Below are positions 16,647 to 26,600 of a stretch of 64,000 nucleotides of DNA, one piece after another (positions within the stretch are counted from its first letter, which is position 1; each line of letters starts with the position of its first letter). The position numbers and the translations under genes were made by a program. The notes beneath the pieces are model-generated. The model did no database searches and was not told where the DNA came from. It saw only the letters and a program-made list of their open reading frames with translations. The DNA is from Alphaproteobacteria bacterium (lineage in GTDB: Bacteria > Pseudomonadota > Alphaproteobacteria > Ferrovibrionales > Ferrovibrionaceae), in the NCBI GenBank assembly GCA_018336035.1, contig JAGXRD010000081.1:35917-99916 (forward strand), in the 5' to 3' direction.

Positions 16647-17053
16647 CAGCGGTCCTGCCCCGGCTTGTCGCGGCCCGGAACACGCAGCGTCGGCCAGCCG
16701 CCAGAGTCTTCTGTTGCCATCGGCGAAGCCGGACGACGCGCTGCGCCTGCACCTGCCGCGGGGGCGACATCGGAAGTGCCGGTTTTCGCGATAGGAATAT
16801 TGCTCTCGATCACCAGATCGCCATGCGTGCCGACCAGCAGCAGATGTTCGGTATCGTCGCGGCGCACCAGCACCAGCCGGCGCGTGCCGTCGACCGGCGC
16901 GTTCTCGACCACGCCGATGCGCTGGCCCGCGCGCCATTTCGCGCCGCGCGAGGTGGCGCCGGACAGGGCGCGCGCACCGTAATAAAACAGCGCCAGCAGC
17001 AGCAGCAGGGCGCCGAAGGCGAGAGCGACTTGGGTGAAGTTGATGTTGTCCAT
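16646..17053 (-). CDS. fliO: flagellar biosynthetic protein FliO
   Basis: A 135-residue bitopic membrane protein. One transmembrane helix (about 9-28, LAFGALLLLLALFYYGARAL) is followed by a small cytoplasmic beta domain (QRIGVVENAPVDGTRRLVLVRRDDTEHLLLVGT) typical of FliO. It then has a disordered Ala/Pro tail. FliO aids FliP complex assembly. The start was placed at the ATG giving MDNINFTQ, preceded by a GGGACAGGCGG leader, in place of an ATG 18 codons upstream. It overlaps fliP by one base. Confidence 0.88.
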   Translation of the reverse strand: MDNINFTQVALAFGALLLLLALFYYGARALSGATSRGAKWRAGQRIGVVENAPVDGTRRLVLVRRDDTEHLLLVGTHGDLVIESNIPIAKTGTSDVAPAAGAGAARRPASPMATEDSGGWPTLRVPGRDKPGQDR

Positions 17054-17136
17054 ACCGCCTGTCCCTGGTTGGGCGCTACTCTGGTGGCGGGCCGCGAGTC
17101 GGGTCAAGCCAATCGGCCGCCAGCCCGAACCGGGGC

Positions 17137-17487
17137 TCAGGTGCCGGGTTCACGGCCCTGTGTGCGATAGATATAACTGAGGATCTCGGCCACCGCGGCG
17201 AAAGCCTCGAGCGGGATCAGGGCATCGATATCCAGCTTGGACAGGATTTCGACCAGGTCGGAATCCTTATGGACGCTGACGCCGTTATCCAGGGCGATTC
17301 TGACGATCTGCTCGGCGATAAACCCTTCGCCGGTCGCCACCACGCGCGGCGCATCTTCATGCTCGGTCTCATAACGGAGCGCCACCGCCTTCTGCTTTGG
17401 CGGTTTTCCGGTATTTTGTGGTGGTTTCTCGGCCAAGCTGCGTCTGACTCGGTGGTTGAAAAGTTGCCCGCTGCGGCATCCTATCAC
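17137..17487 (-). CDS. stand-alone FlhB C-terminal-like protein (FhlB type)
   Basis: A 116-residue protein resembling only the cytoplasmic domain of FlhB: KAVALRYETE-DAPRVVATGEGFIAEQIVRIALDNGVSV, then LDIDALIPLEAFAAVAEILSYIY. The NPTH autocleavage motif and membrane part are absent. Such stand-alone proteins occur near flagellar genes and are thought to interact with the export machinery; in Bacillus a similar protein can replace FlhB-C. It reads toward fliO and fliP. A TTG start near 17439 (giving LAEKPPQ) is possible, and would free the sigma-54-like element at 17453 from the coding region. Confidence 0.8.
   Translation of the reverse strand: MIGCRSGQLFNHRVRRSLAEKPPQNTGKPPKQKAVALRYETEHEDAPRVVATGEGFIAEQIVRIALDNGVSVHKDSDLVEILSKLDIDALIPLEAFAAVAEILSYIYRTQGREPGT
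17453..17468 (+). promoter_or_regulatory. candidate sigma-54 promoter of the flgB operon
   Basis: TGGTTGAAAAGTTGCC has TGG and TTGC with 10 bases between GG and GC, about 130 bases before flgB. The C of TGGC and the CAC block are missing, so support is weaker than for flgF and fliL. Confidence 0.4.
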
Positions 17488-17596
17488 GGTCAGGGGTTAA
17501 CCGAATCTTTAGACCCCGGAGTCAGCCTGCACCCAGTGGAAAAGCCCTCCCGCGGCCTGTTCAGGTCCGGGGCGGAAGAGCGTTTTAAGGGTCGGC

Positions 17597-18007
17597 ATGG
17601 ATCTCGACAAGATCAACCTGGTCAAGGCGATTACCCGGCGGATGGACTGGCTGGGCGAACGCCAGCGCGTGCTCGCCGAGAATGTCGCCAATGCCGATAC
17701 CCCGGGTTACAAGCCCAAGGACCTGAAGCAGGTCAGCTTCAGCGAACTGGTGCGCGGCAGTCAGCTGTCCGGCGGCGTGGCCGCCACCCAGGCCGGCCAT
17801 TTCCGCGGCCTGGCCGGGCGCAGCAGCGACGGCTGGCGCAACAGCACGGCAAAGGGCTATGAAACCTCGCCGAATGGCAACGCGGTCAATCTCGAGCAGC
17901 AGATGATGAATGTTGCCGAGACCCAGGCCGAACACGGATTGATGACCAACCTTTATCGCAAGCAGGTCGGTATGCTGCGTAAGGCGTTGGGCAACCGCCA
18001 GGGCTGA
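17597..18007 (+). CDS. flgB: flagellar proximal rod protein FlgB
   Basis: A 136-residue proximal rod protein. The rod signature LAENVANADTPGYKPKDLKQVSF lies at about 29-51 and the C-terminal helix (NLEQQMMNVAETQAEHGLMTNLYRKQ) is intact. It heads flgB-flgC-fliE-fliQ-fliR-flhB, the common alphaproteobacterial order, and is divergent from fliP-fliO. Confidence 0.95.
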   Translation: MDLDKINLVKAITRRMDWLGERQRVLAENVANADTPGYKPKDLKQVSFSELVRGSQLSGGVAATQAGHFRGLAGRSSDGWRNSTAKGYETSPNGNAVNLEQQMMNVAETQAEHGLMTNLYRKQVGMLRKALGNRQG

Positions 18008-18042
18008 GGCCCGGGCTCACAGGATAGCGACGGAGACGGCGC

Positions 18043-18453
18043 ATGGAACTCAAGAACGCAATGCAGATTTCGGCCTCGGGCATGCGCGCCCAGGGCGAGC
18101 GTCTCAAGATCATTTCCGAAAATCTCGCCAACTCGGACTCGCTCGGCAAGACGCCGGGCGCCGATCCCTATCGCCGCAAGGTCGTCTCCTTCAAGTCGGA
18201 GCTGGACCGCGCGCTGGGTGCCAATCTGGTCAAGGCGCAGAAGCCGCAGCATGACCGGTCGGATTTCGAGCTGAAATACGATCCGGGCCATCCGTCGGCC
18301 AATGCGGACGGCTATGTAAAGATGCCGAACGTGAAGTCGATCGTGGAAATGGCCGACATGCGCGAGGCGCAGCGCACCTACGAAGCCAACCTGAACGTGA
18401 TCGACTCGGCCAAGGCGATGCTCAATCGCACCGTCGATCTGTTGCGTCAGTAA
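18043..18453 (+). CDS. flgC: flagellar proximal rod protein FlgC
   Basis: A 136-residue rod protein with the FlgC N-terminal motif (MRAQGERLKIISENLANSDSLG) and C-terminal block (MADMREAQRTYEANLNVIDSAKAMLNRTVDLLR). It lies 35 bases after flgB with a GGAGACGGCGC leader. Confidence 0.96.
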   Translation: MELKNAMQISASGMRAQGERLKIISENLANSDSLGKTPGADPYRRKVVSFKSELDRALGANLVKAQKPQHDRSDFELKYDPGHPSANADGYVKMPNVKSIVEMADMREAQRTYEANLNVIDSAKAMLNRTVDLLRQ

Positions 18454-18476
18454 CCTTTCCCGCGGAGGCTTGAGCC

Positions 18477-18776
18477 ATGGCTGATTTACGCATTGCCGAT
18501 ACGCTGGGTCTGGGCAAGGTCCTGGGCGGCGCCGACGCCAGCAAGGTCAAGGGCAGCGGTGGCGGCTTCGGCGAAATGCTGAGCGAAGCCCTGCAGGATA
18601 CCGTCAACGCGCAGAAGACCGCCGAGGCCACCTCGGTCAAGGCGGTGAACGGCAAGGCCGACGTGACCGATGTGGTGACGGCCGTGACCAATGCCGAAAT
18701 CGCGCTGGATACGGTGGTCGCGGTGCGTGACCGCGTGATCAACGCCTACCAGGAAATCATGCGCATGCCGATCTGA
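18477..18776 (+). CDS. fliE: flagellar hook-basal body protein FliE
   Basis: A 99-residue FliE, which joins the MS-ring/export gate to the rod. The C-terminal signature (ALDTVVAVRDRVINAYQEIMRMPI) is exact for the family. The N-terminal half is low complexity as usual. It lies 23 bases after flgC, with GGAGG ahead of the ATG. Confidence 0.95.
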   Translation: MADLRIADTLGLGKVLGGADASKVKGSGGGFGEMLSEALQDTVNAQKTAEATSVKAVNGKADVTDVVTAVTNAEIALDTVVAVRDRVINAYQEIMRMPI

Positions 18777-18903
18777 TCCGCGCTCTGGGAGAGTCTCTCG
18801 GGCGGATCGGAGCAATAATCTTTACTCTCCCCAGTGCGGAACCCCGGGCTGGGCTGGGGTAATGGCGCGCAATCGGGTAAGATCGGCGGCGGAGACCGAA
18901 TCG

Positions 18904-19170
18904 ATGACGGCCGTCGAAGTCACAGACGTTATGCGCGAAGCCATCTGGGTGCTGCTCAAGGTAGCCGGCCCGGCCATGATCGTGAGTCTGGTGATCGGCC
19001 TGATCATCTCGCTGTTCCAGGCGGTGACCCAGCTGCAGGAACCGACGCTCACCTTCGTTCCGAAAATCGTGGCCATCTTCGGCGCCCTGATCCTCACCAT
19101 GCCCTTCATGATCGGCACGATGGTGACCTTCATGGAGCATCTGGCCCAGAGAATCGCCGGCCTGGAGTAA
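18904..19170 (+). CDS. fliQ: flagellar export gate protein FliQ
   Basis: An 88-residue protein with two transmembrane helices (about 16-40 and 52-75). The family sequence LIISLFQAVTQLQEPTLTFVPKI lies between them. It is part of the FliPQR gate. The start at ATG (MTAVEVTDVM) gives normal family length and has GGAG upstream; an in-frame ATG 14 codons earlier is unlikely. Confidence 0.95.
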   Translation: MTAVEVTDVMREAIWVLLKVAGPAMIVSLVIGLIISLFQAVTQLQEPTLTFVPKIVAIFGALILTMPFMIGTMVTFMEHLAQRIAGLE

Positions 19171-19176
19171 GCCGCG

Positions 19177-19941
19177 GTGCTGCAGGACATTGTCGCCGGC
19201 AACGTCTATGCCTTTCTGCTGATCTTCAGCCGCCTTGGCTCGGCCATGATGGCGCTGCCGGGCGTCGGCGAGAATTCGTTCCCGGCGCGGTTTCGCCTCA
19301 CCGTAGCACTGTTGATGTCCGGTCTGGTCGTGCCGGTGATCGGGCCCACATTGCCGCCGCTGCCGGCGCAGCCGATGCATGTGGCCTTCCTGGTCATCAC
19401 CGAGATCGGCTTCGGCATCGCGCTGGGCATCATGATCCGGCTGCTGATGTCGGCCATGCATGTGGCCGGCACGGTGATCGCGCTGCAGGCCGGCCTGGCC
19501 TCGGCCATGCTGTTCGATCCCGCCCAGGGCGGCCAGAGCGTGGTGGTGTCCAGCGCACTGGTCTTCATGGGCATCGTGCTGGTCTTCGTCACCGATTTGC
19601 ACCTGCTCAGCCTGCAGGCGGCCTTCGACAGCTATACGCTGTTTCCACCGATGCAGGCGCCGGCCTTCGGCGATTTCGCCACCACGGCGGTCAAGATGGT
19701 CAGCGAGGGCTTCGCGCTCGGCATGCGGATGGCGGCGCCCTTCATTGTCTACGGCATCGTCTTCAACGTGGCGCTCGGCCTGCTCAACCGCCTGATGCCG
19801 TCGCTGCAGATTTTCTTCATCATGCAGGCGCCGCAGATCGCATTCTCGCTGGTCGTGCTCGGGCTGTCGCTCGGCGCCATCGGGCTGGTATTCACCGGGC
19901 ATCTCGAGGAACACATCGCTCAGTTCCTCGTGAAGCGGTAG
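19177..19941 (+). CDS. fliR: flagellar export gate protein FliR
   Basis: A 254-residue polytopic membrane protein with FliR signatures: an N-terminal FSRLGSAMMALPGVGENSFPARFR, the central GLASAMLFDPAQGGQ and the C-terminal LNRLMPSLQIFFIMQAPQI. Starts with GTG 6 bases after fliQ, 10 bases before flhB. It caps the FliPQR gate and contacts FlhB. Confidence 0.95.
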   Translation: MLQDIVAGNVYAFLLIFSRLGSAMMALPGVGENSFPARFRLTVALLMSGLVVPVIGPTLPPLPAQPMHVAFLVITEIGFGIALGIMIRLLMSAMHVAGTVIALQAGLASAMLFDPAQGGQSVVVSSALVFMGIVLVFVTDLHLLSLQAAFDSYTLFPPMQAPAFGDFATTAVKMVSEGFALGMRMAAPFIVYGIVFNVALGLLNRLMPSLQIFFIMQAPQIAFSLVVLGLSLGAIGLVFTGHLEEHIAQFLVKR

Positions 19942-19951
19942 GAGGAAGGGC

Positions 19952-21055
19952 ATGTCGGAAGACGCTGACCCAGAATCCAAAACCGAAGACCCTTCCGGGA
20001 AACGACTTCAGGACGCAGTCGAGAAGGGCAACGTCGCCAAGTCGATGGAAATCGGCTACTGGTTCACCTTCCTGGCGGCCAGTATCGCGCTGTGGATGCT
20101 CTCCGACACGCTCACCAGCCGCATTGTGTCCTCCACCACGATTTTCTTCAGCCAGCCGCATCTGATCCCGATCGATCCCAGTCATCTGGCCCGCATCACC
20201 GTCGATGTCACGCTGGCGATCGGCCTGGCGCTCGGGCCGATCATCGGGCTTTTCGTGATCGCCAGCGTGGGCGCCAGCCTGCTGCAGAATCCGTTTCACG
20301 TCAGTCTCGAAAAGATCAAGCCGGATTTCAACAAGCTGTCGCCGATGGCCGGCCTGAAGCGCATGATCGGCGTGCAGAACATGGTCGAGTTCGTCAAGAA
20401 CATCATCAAGATTTTGGTGATTGGCGGCATCCTGCTGGTCATTCTGCTGCCCGAACTCGATGAGCTTGAAGTCCTGATCGACCTCGATCTCAGCGTCGTG
20501 CTGCCGCTCTGCCTCAAGATCGTCGCCAAGCTGGTCGGTGCGCTGCTCGGCATCATGTTCGTGGTGGCCGTCGCCGACTATCTGTACCAGCGCTACAACT
20601 ACATGAAGAACCTCCGCATGACCAAGCAGGAGGTCAAGGAAGAGTATAAGGAGATCGAAGGCGACCCGCATATCAAGGCGAAGCTGCGGCAGTTGCGCAT
20701 CCAGCGTTCACGCCAGCGCATGATGGCGGCCGTGCCGAAGGCCAGCGTGGTGGTCACCAACCCGACGCATTTTGCTGTCGCGCTCAAATATGAGCAGGGG
20801 CAGTCGGAGGCTCCGATCGTGGTGGCCAAGGGCGCCGACAACATCGCCTTCCGCATCCGCGAGATTGCCACCCAGAACGAGGTGCCGATCGTGGAGAATC
20901 CGCCGCTGGCCCGCGCGCTCTACAAGGTGGAGCTGGAGCAGGAAATACCGGTCGAGCATTTCCGTGCGGTGGCCGAGGTGATCTCCTACGTCATGAAGCT
21001 GAAGGACGGCATCCAGAGCAAATACGACCCCAAGGTCGAGACGGTCGAGGACTAG
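19952..21055 (+). CDS. flhB: flagellar export switch protein FlhB
   Basis: FlhB controls substrate specificity of the flagellar type III exporter. At 367 residues it has a charged N-terminus (SEDADPESKTEDPSGKRL), four membrane segments (about 35-225), then the cytoplasmic domain with the self-cleaving motif N270-P-T-H. The KAKLRQLRIQRSRQRMMAAVP linker helix is typical. Good Shine-Dalgarno (AGGAGGAAG). It is followed 22 bases later by cckA. Confidence 0.97.
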   Translation: MSEDADPESKTEDPSGKRLQDAVEKGNVAKSMEIGYWFTFLAASIALWMLSDTLTSRIVSSTTIFFSQPHLIPIDPSHLARITVDVTLAIGLALGPIIGLFVIASVGASLLQNPFHVSLEKIKPDFNKLSPMAGLKRMIGVQNMVEFVKNIIKILVIGGILLVILLPELDELEVLIDLDLSVVLPLCLKIVAKLVGALLGIMFVVAVADYLYQRYNYMKNLRMTKQEVKEEYKEIEGDPHIKAKLRQLRIQRSRQRMMAAVPKASVVVTNPTHFAVALKYEQGQSEAPIVVAKGADNIAFRIREIATQNEVPIVENPPLARALYKVELEQEIPVEHFRAVAEVISYVMKLKDGIQSKYDPKVETVED

Positions 21056-21077
21056 GTGGGCGAGGAATGAACCCGTC

Positions 21078-23399
21078 ATGGCGCTGAGCTTTGCATCGCT
21101 GATCGGATCGCCGCGTCGCCGTGCCGCCTGGCTGCTGGCCGAGGCGAGCCCCTTTGCGCGCGCCATCACGCGCGGCCACGAGCTGCTGGCCGACAACACC
21201 AATTACCGCGTGCTGGCGGCGCGGCTGGGCAACGAGGGCGGCCATGCCCCCGATGTGCTGCTCGGTCGCGAGATCGGCAATGCCGAGATCATCGCGCGGC
21301 TCCAGAGTTTGCTGCCGCTCGGCCGTGCCGTGCAGGAAGACATTGCCGTCCATACCGCGGCCGGCGTGGTGTCGCTCCGGGTTACCGCGATGCAGGCGCC
21401 GGGCTCGATCTCGGGCGGGCGCAGCTGGGTGATCTGGGATATCCAGGAAGTGGCCGACAATGCCGCGGCCCTGGTGGCGGTGCGCCAGCAGCGCGACGAA
21501 CTCGCGGCCTTTATCGACAACGCGCCGGTCGGGCTTTATTCGGTGGCGCCCGATGGCCGCTTCCTGTTTGCCAATCGCACTTTTGCGGCCTGGCTCGACG
21601 GCGTGCCGGAACAGCTGGTCGGCAGCGATCTGCTGCTCGCAGATGTGCTGAGCCATGCCGAGGCGCGCGAGAACGAGGCGATGACGCCGGACTGGCCGGG
21701 TGGCGAGGCCAAGCTGCGCTCGCTGCCCGCCGAACATGGCGCCGACCCCGGCCATGCCGCGCGGCTGCGTCTGGTCAGCGTCAGCCAGACCGTCGTGCCG
21801 GATGCCGACGGCAATCCGCTGCGCTACAGCGCGGTGGTGCATGATCTCGGGCTCGAATTGCGGCAGCGCGGCACACTGCGTCCGGTCGAGGCCGAGTTCC
21901 GCCGCTTCTTCGACCAGGCGCCGATCGGCATCCTGGTGCTCGATTCTTCCGGTACGATCCGCGAGGCCAATGCCGCCTTCGCCCAGCTCTGCGGCCGCGA
22001 CGACTGGCTCGGCCAGCGGCTTGCGGCATTGGTACGGGAAGAAGATGCGCTGGCGCTGGCGCGGCATCTGGTGGCGCTGCGGCGTGGCGAAATCTTCAGC
22101 CGCGCGCTGGAAGTGCGTCTTGCCGGCCCGCGCGAACGCGTGGTGGAAGTGTTCGCTGCATCTTCGGCCGAGCGCGAGGACGGGCAGTCGGCGCAGCTGG
22201 TCTATCTGGTCGACACCACGGACCAGCGCAGCCTGCAGACCCAGTTCCATCAGAGCCAGAAGATGCAGGCGGTGGGGCAGCTTGCCGGCGGCATCGCACA
22301 TGACTTCAACAACCTGCTCACCGCGATGATCGGTTTCTGCGACCTGCTGCTGCAGCGGCACCAGCCGGGCGACCAGTCTTTCGCCGACATCATGCAGATC
22401 AAGCAGAATGCCAGCCGCGCCGCCAACCTGGTGCGCCAGCTGCTGGCGTTTTCGCGCCAGCAGACGCTGGTGCCCAAGGTGCTGGATATCACCGACGTGC
22501 TGGCCGATCTGCGCAACCTGATCGGCCGCCTGATTGGCGAGACCATCACGCTGAAAATGGTGCATGGCCGCGACCTCGGCCTGGTCAAGGTCGATCAGGG
22601 CCAGCTTGAGCAGGTGATCATCAATCTGGCGGTGAATGCGCGCGATGCCATGGCCGATGGCGGCGAACTGAAAATCCGCACGCGCAATCATGCGGTCGAG
22701 CAGCCGACCCAGCTGGGCGCCGAAATCATTCCGGCCGGCGATTATGTGGCCATCGAGGTCACCGATACCGGCCACGGTATCGCGCCGGAGAACATGGCCA
22801 AAATTTTCGATCCCTTCTTCACCACCAAGGTCGTGGGTGCGGGCACCGGTCTTGGCCTCTCCACCGTCTACGGCATCATCAAGCAGACCGGCGGCTTCAT
22901 CCATGTGGTGAGCGAGCCGGGCGAGGGCGCCTGCTTCCGGCTGTATCTGCCGCGGCACCGCCCCAGCGGCGAGGACCTTTCCGTCGCGCGCGAAGATGCG
23001 CGACCCGACAGCCGTGACCTGACCGGCCAGGGCCTGGTGCTGCTGGTGGAAGATGAAGATGCCGTGCGCGCCTTTGCCGCCCGCGCGCTGCGCAACAAGG
23101 GCTATACGGTCATCGAGGCCGCCTCGGGCGAACAGGCGCTGGCCCTGCCGCCTGAACAGCTCGACCGGGTCGAGCTGCTGATTTCCGACGTCGTGATGCC
23201 CAATCTCGACGGCCCGACCCTGGCCGCCCAGCTGCGCAGCCGCCGGCCGGATTTGAAAATCCTGTTTATCTCCGGTTACGCTGAGGACAGCTTACGCACC
23301 AATATGGCGAAGTCGGCCGATGTAAATTTCCTTCCCAAGCCATTTTCGCTCGCCCAGCTGGCGGGGAAGGTCAAGGAAGTCATGGACGGCGCCAATTGA
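21078..23399 (+). CDS. cckA: hybrid histidine kinase/phosphatase CckA, no membrane segment visible
   Basis: CckA phosphorylates the CtrA pathway via ChpT and so links the cell cycle to flagellar gene expression. Domains of this 773-residue protein: an N-terminal region and PAS domains (about 60-125, 140-260, 270-385), DHp with H408 in GGIAHDFNN, HATPase (N-box NLAVNARDAM, G boxes DTGHGIAP and GTGLGLSTVYGI), and a receiver (E658-D659-E660 region, D704, K754). The stretch LAGGIAHDFNNLLTAMIG is diagnostic. Caulobacter CckA has two N-terminal membrane helices; here I see none, and an upstream start would run into flhB. It lies downstream of flhB, as in related genomes. Confidence 0.92.
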   Translation: MALSFASLIGSPRRRAAWLLAEASPFARAITRGHELLADNTNYRVLAARLGNEGGHAPDVLLGREIGNAEIIARLQSLLPLGRAVQEDIAVHTAAGVVSLRVTAMQAPGSISGGRSWVIWDIQEVADNAAALVAVRQQRDELAAFIDNAPVGLYSVAPDGRFLFANRTFAAWLDGVPEQLVGSDLLLADVLSHAEARENEAMTPDWPGGEAKLRSLPAEHGADPGHAARLRLVSVSQTVVPDADGNPLRYSAVVHDLGLELRQRGTLRPVEAEFRRFFDQAPIGILVLDSSGTIREANAAFAQLCGRDDWLGQRLAALVREEDALALARHLVALRRGEIFSRALEVRLAGPRERVVEVFAASSAEREDGQSAQLVYLVDTTDQRSLQTQFHQSQKMQAVGQLAGGIAHDFNNLLTAMIGFCDLLLQRHQPGDQSFADIMQIKQNASRAANLVRQLLAFSRQQTLVPKVLDITDVLADLRNLIGRLIGETITLKMVHGRDLGLVKVDQGQLEQVIINLAVNARDAMADGGELKIRTRNHAVEQPTQLGAEIIPAGDYVAIEVTDTGHGIAPENMAKIFDPFFTTKVVGAGTGLGLSTVYGIIKQTGGFIHVVSEPGEGACFRLYLPRHRPSGEDLSVAREDARPDSRDLTGQGLVLLVEDEDAVRAFAARALRNKGYTVIEAASGEQALALPPEQLDRVELLISDVVMPNLDGPTLAAQLRSRRPDLKILFISGYAEDSLRTNMAKSADVNFLPKPFSLAQLAGKVKEVMDGAN

Positions 23400-23511
23400 A
23401 AAACCGCGAATAGCAAGGGATTTGGGGATATAATCGCCCTGCGAGTGTCCAATCGTTAACGAGAGCACCCGGACTGCTTGCGTAAAACTGTGGAAAGATC
23501 AAAGTTTTTCA

Positions 23512-23527
23512 TGGTTTTTGCCTTGCA
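23512..23527 (+). promoter_or_regulatory. candidate sigma-54 promoter of the giant repeat gene
   Basis: TGGTTTTTGCCTTGCA: TGG and TTGCA with GG-N10-GC spacing, about 90 bases ahead of the GTG start. The internal GGTTTTTGCC is also a half-site of the 15-bp flagellar palindrome. The C of TGGC is absent. A TATAAT at 23429-23434 is an alternative promoter element, without a clear -35. Confidence 0.4.
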
Positions 23528-23556
23528 TTAGTGCAATTCTCCAACCCACCAGAATC

Positions 23557-23572
23557 GCCGCAGAGTTGCGGC
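23557..23572 (+). other. leader hairpin of the giant repeat gene
   Basis: Perfect inverted repeat gccgca / tgcggc with a 4-base loop, about 42 bases before the GTG. It would lie in the untranslated leader of a transcript from the 23512 element. A role is not evident. Confidence 0.4.
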
Positions 23573-23614
23573 GAGGGCAGGCGTATATCCGGGGCATAAA
23601 GCATCGGTTCGCTT

Positions 23615-26600
23615 GTGGGGCGGGGACGCTACGGGGTGGTTTCGGGGGTCGGTTCTTATTCGGCTGCACAGATTGCAGGCCTGACGGCCTCTGCGATCGA
23701 CGAACTCACTACGTCTGATATCCAGTCGCTGAAGACCTCGCAGATCGCTGCGCTGTCTCAGGACGCCATTCAGTCACTCAACACCACGCAGATCGACGCG
23801 CTGAAAAGCGCGCAGATCAAGGCGCTCACGCCCACGCAATTGGGCTATTTCACCACCTCGCAGCTTGTCTTCGACGCGTCGCAGCTTTCAGTCCTGTCCG
23901 GTTCGCAGCTGAAGGCGCTGGGCACCACGATCAATTACCTCGATGCAGCCCAGATGGGCGCGCTCAAGGCGTCGCAGATCAAGGAACTGACCAGCACGCA
24001 GATCGCCGGCCTGCGGTCGAGCGATATTGCCGAGCTGACTGTTACGCAGATCAAGGCGCTGAGCAGCACCCAGGTCGCGGCTTTCGAGACCACGGATCTG
24101 AACGCATTCAGCACGGCGCAGTTCCAGGCGCTGGCCGGCACGCAGATCGCCGGTCTGAGCACGACGCAAGTCAGGGCGCTGAGCACCTCGCTGGTCGCTG
24201 CCCTGAACACGACGCAGACGCGTGGCTTGAGCGTCAGCCAGGTCGCACAGCTGAGTGAAGCCCAGGTCACCGAACTGAGTGGCGCGTCGATTGCCGCGCT
24301 GTCCGGCAACCAACTGAAGGCATTCAGTACCAGCAACCTGAATGCGCTCGATGCGACCCAGATTCGAGCGCTCTCGGCCGGCCAGATAGCAGCGCTGAGC
24401 GAGAGCCAGATAAAGGGCCTGAGGACCACGGACATCGCCGAGCTTGGCGAAGCGCAGCTGAAGGCCATGAGCCCGGCGCAGCTGCAGTCGTTGACCACGA
24501 CGAATCTGAACGCGCTCAACACGACGCAAATCCGGTTCCTGGCGCCCAAGCAGATTTCGGCCCTGAGCGCGACGCAGATTGCTGGCCTGCAGGCCGCCGA
24601 TGTTGCCGAGATGACCGCCGCGCAGATCAAGGCGCTGACGCCGGCTCAGTTGAAGAATCTCTCAACCACCAGCCTGAATGCGCTCAGTACCGCACAGGTG
24701 CAGGCAATAGGCCCCGCGCAGATACGGTCGCTGACGACCACGCAGGTTGCCGCGCTGAATGTCAGCGATATCGGCGAACTGACCGCGTCACAGGTCAAGG
24801 CGCTGTCGTCGACGCAGCTGCGTGCGCTGACAACCACCAACCTGAATGCATTCAGCGCGGTGCAGGCCCAGGCGCTGACCGGCAGCCAGATTGCCGCGCT
24901 CACCGACACGCAGATTGCGTCGCTCAACGTCAGCGATATCGCCGATCTGACGACTGCGCAGATCAAGGGCCTGACCGCGGGCCAGGTGGCGGCGTTTGAA
25001 ACCACCGATCTCAACGCGCTCAGCCCGGCACAGCTCCAGGCGCTGAATGCAAGCCAGATCCGTGCGCTGACCGGGACGCAGATCCAGTCCCTGACCACGA
25101 CGGCGATCGCCACCCTGACTGCGGCGCAGGCGAAGGGGTTGACGCCGGATCAGCTCGACGAGTTCAACCAGACCCAGATCCGGGCGCTGAGCGCTTCGGC
25201 CATCAGCGGCCTGACGGCCACCCAGATACGGTCGCTCAGCACGACCAACCTGAATGCGCTCGACGCGACCCAGACCGGGGCGTTGACCGCAGTCCAGACA
25301 AAGGCGCTGACCTCGACCCAGATCGCCAATCTGCGGACGACCGATATCGCCGAACTGACGGCCACCCAGCTCAAGGCCTTCGCCGGTACGCAGCTGCAGG
25401 CGCTGACCACCACGAACCTGAATGCGCTCAATACCACGCAGATGCAGGTTTTCGCCGCATCGCAGCTTGGCGCGCTGACCACGTCCCAGATTGCCAGCCT
25501 GCGCAGCGACGATATCGCCGAGATCGGTGCGTCGCGCATCAAGTCGCTGACGAAGACCCAGCTGCGTAGCCTGACCACGACCAATGTAAATGCTCTCAGC
25601 GGGGAGCAGATGCGCGCGCTCAGCGGGAACCAGTTCGGGGCGCTGACGGCGACGCAGGTTGCCGGTCTGGGCACGACGGATATCGCTGAACTCAGTTCGA
25701 CCCAGATCAAGAGTTTCACGTCGACGCAGTTGCAGGCGCTCAGCACAACCAATCTGAACGCCCTGGATCCGCAGCAGATGCAGGCGTTGCAGGTGCGGCA
25801 GATCCGCATCCTGACCTCGACGCAGCTCGCGTCGCTGACAACGAGCGACATTGGTGAGCTGAGCACGTCGCAGATCAAAGGGCTGACCGCGACGCAGATC
25901 AGCGGCCTGACCTCGACGAACCTGAATGCGCTGTCCACGGCCCAGATTCAGTCGCTGACCATTCCGCAGATCAAGGCGCTGAGCATTGCGCAGGTGAAGA
26001 ACCTGCGCACCAGCGACATGGGCGAATTCACGGTGTCGCAGATCAGGGCGCTGACCACCACGCAGGTCGCCGCGCTCGAGATCGCCGATATCAATGCCCT
26101 CAGCGCCGGTCAGCTCCAGTCGCTCACTGCCCAGCAGGTCAAAGTGCTGAGTCTGACCCAGCTGGGCGGCTTCAATTCCACCCAGGTGAACAGCCTCACG
26201 ACCGCACAGCTCAGGGCGATGACCACGGCGCAGCGCAATGCGCTGGGCACCGCCGCCTTTGCCGAACTGACGGCCGAGCAGGTCAAGGCGCTGACGACCG
26301 CGCAGGTCGCCGCGCTGAATGAAACCCAGGTTGGCAGCCTGACCACGACCGCGCTGTCGGCCTTCTCGTCGACGCAGCTCGGCGCGCTGAATACCTCGGC
26401 CCTGAATGCGCTGACCCAGGAACAGGTCCAGGCGCTGGGTACGTCGCAGCTCGCCGGCCTGACCACGACGCAGATCGCCGGCCTGCGTACCACCGATCTT
26501 GGCGAACTGACGACCACGCAGATCGCCGGCCTGACCGCCGCGCAGGTCGGTGCGCTGACCACGACGCAGATTGCCGCGCTGTCCCCGACGCAGATCGGCG

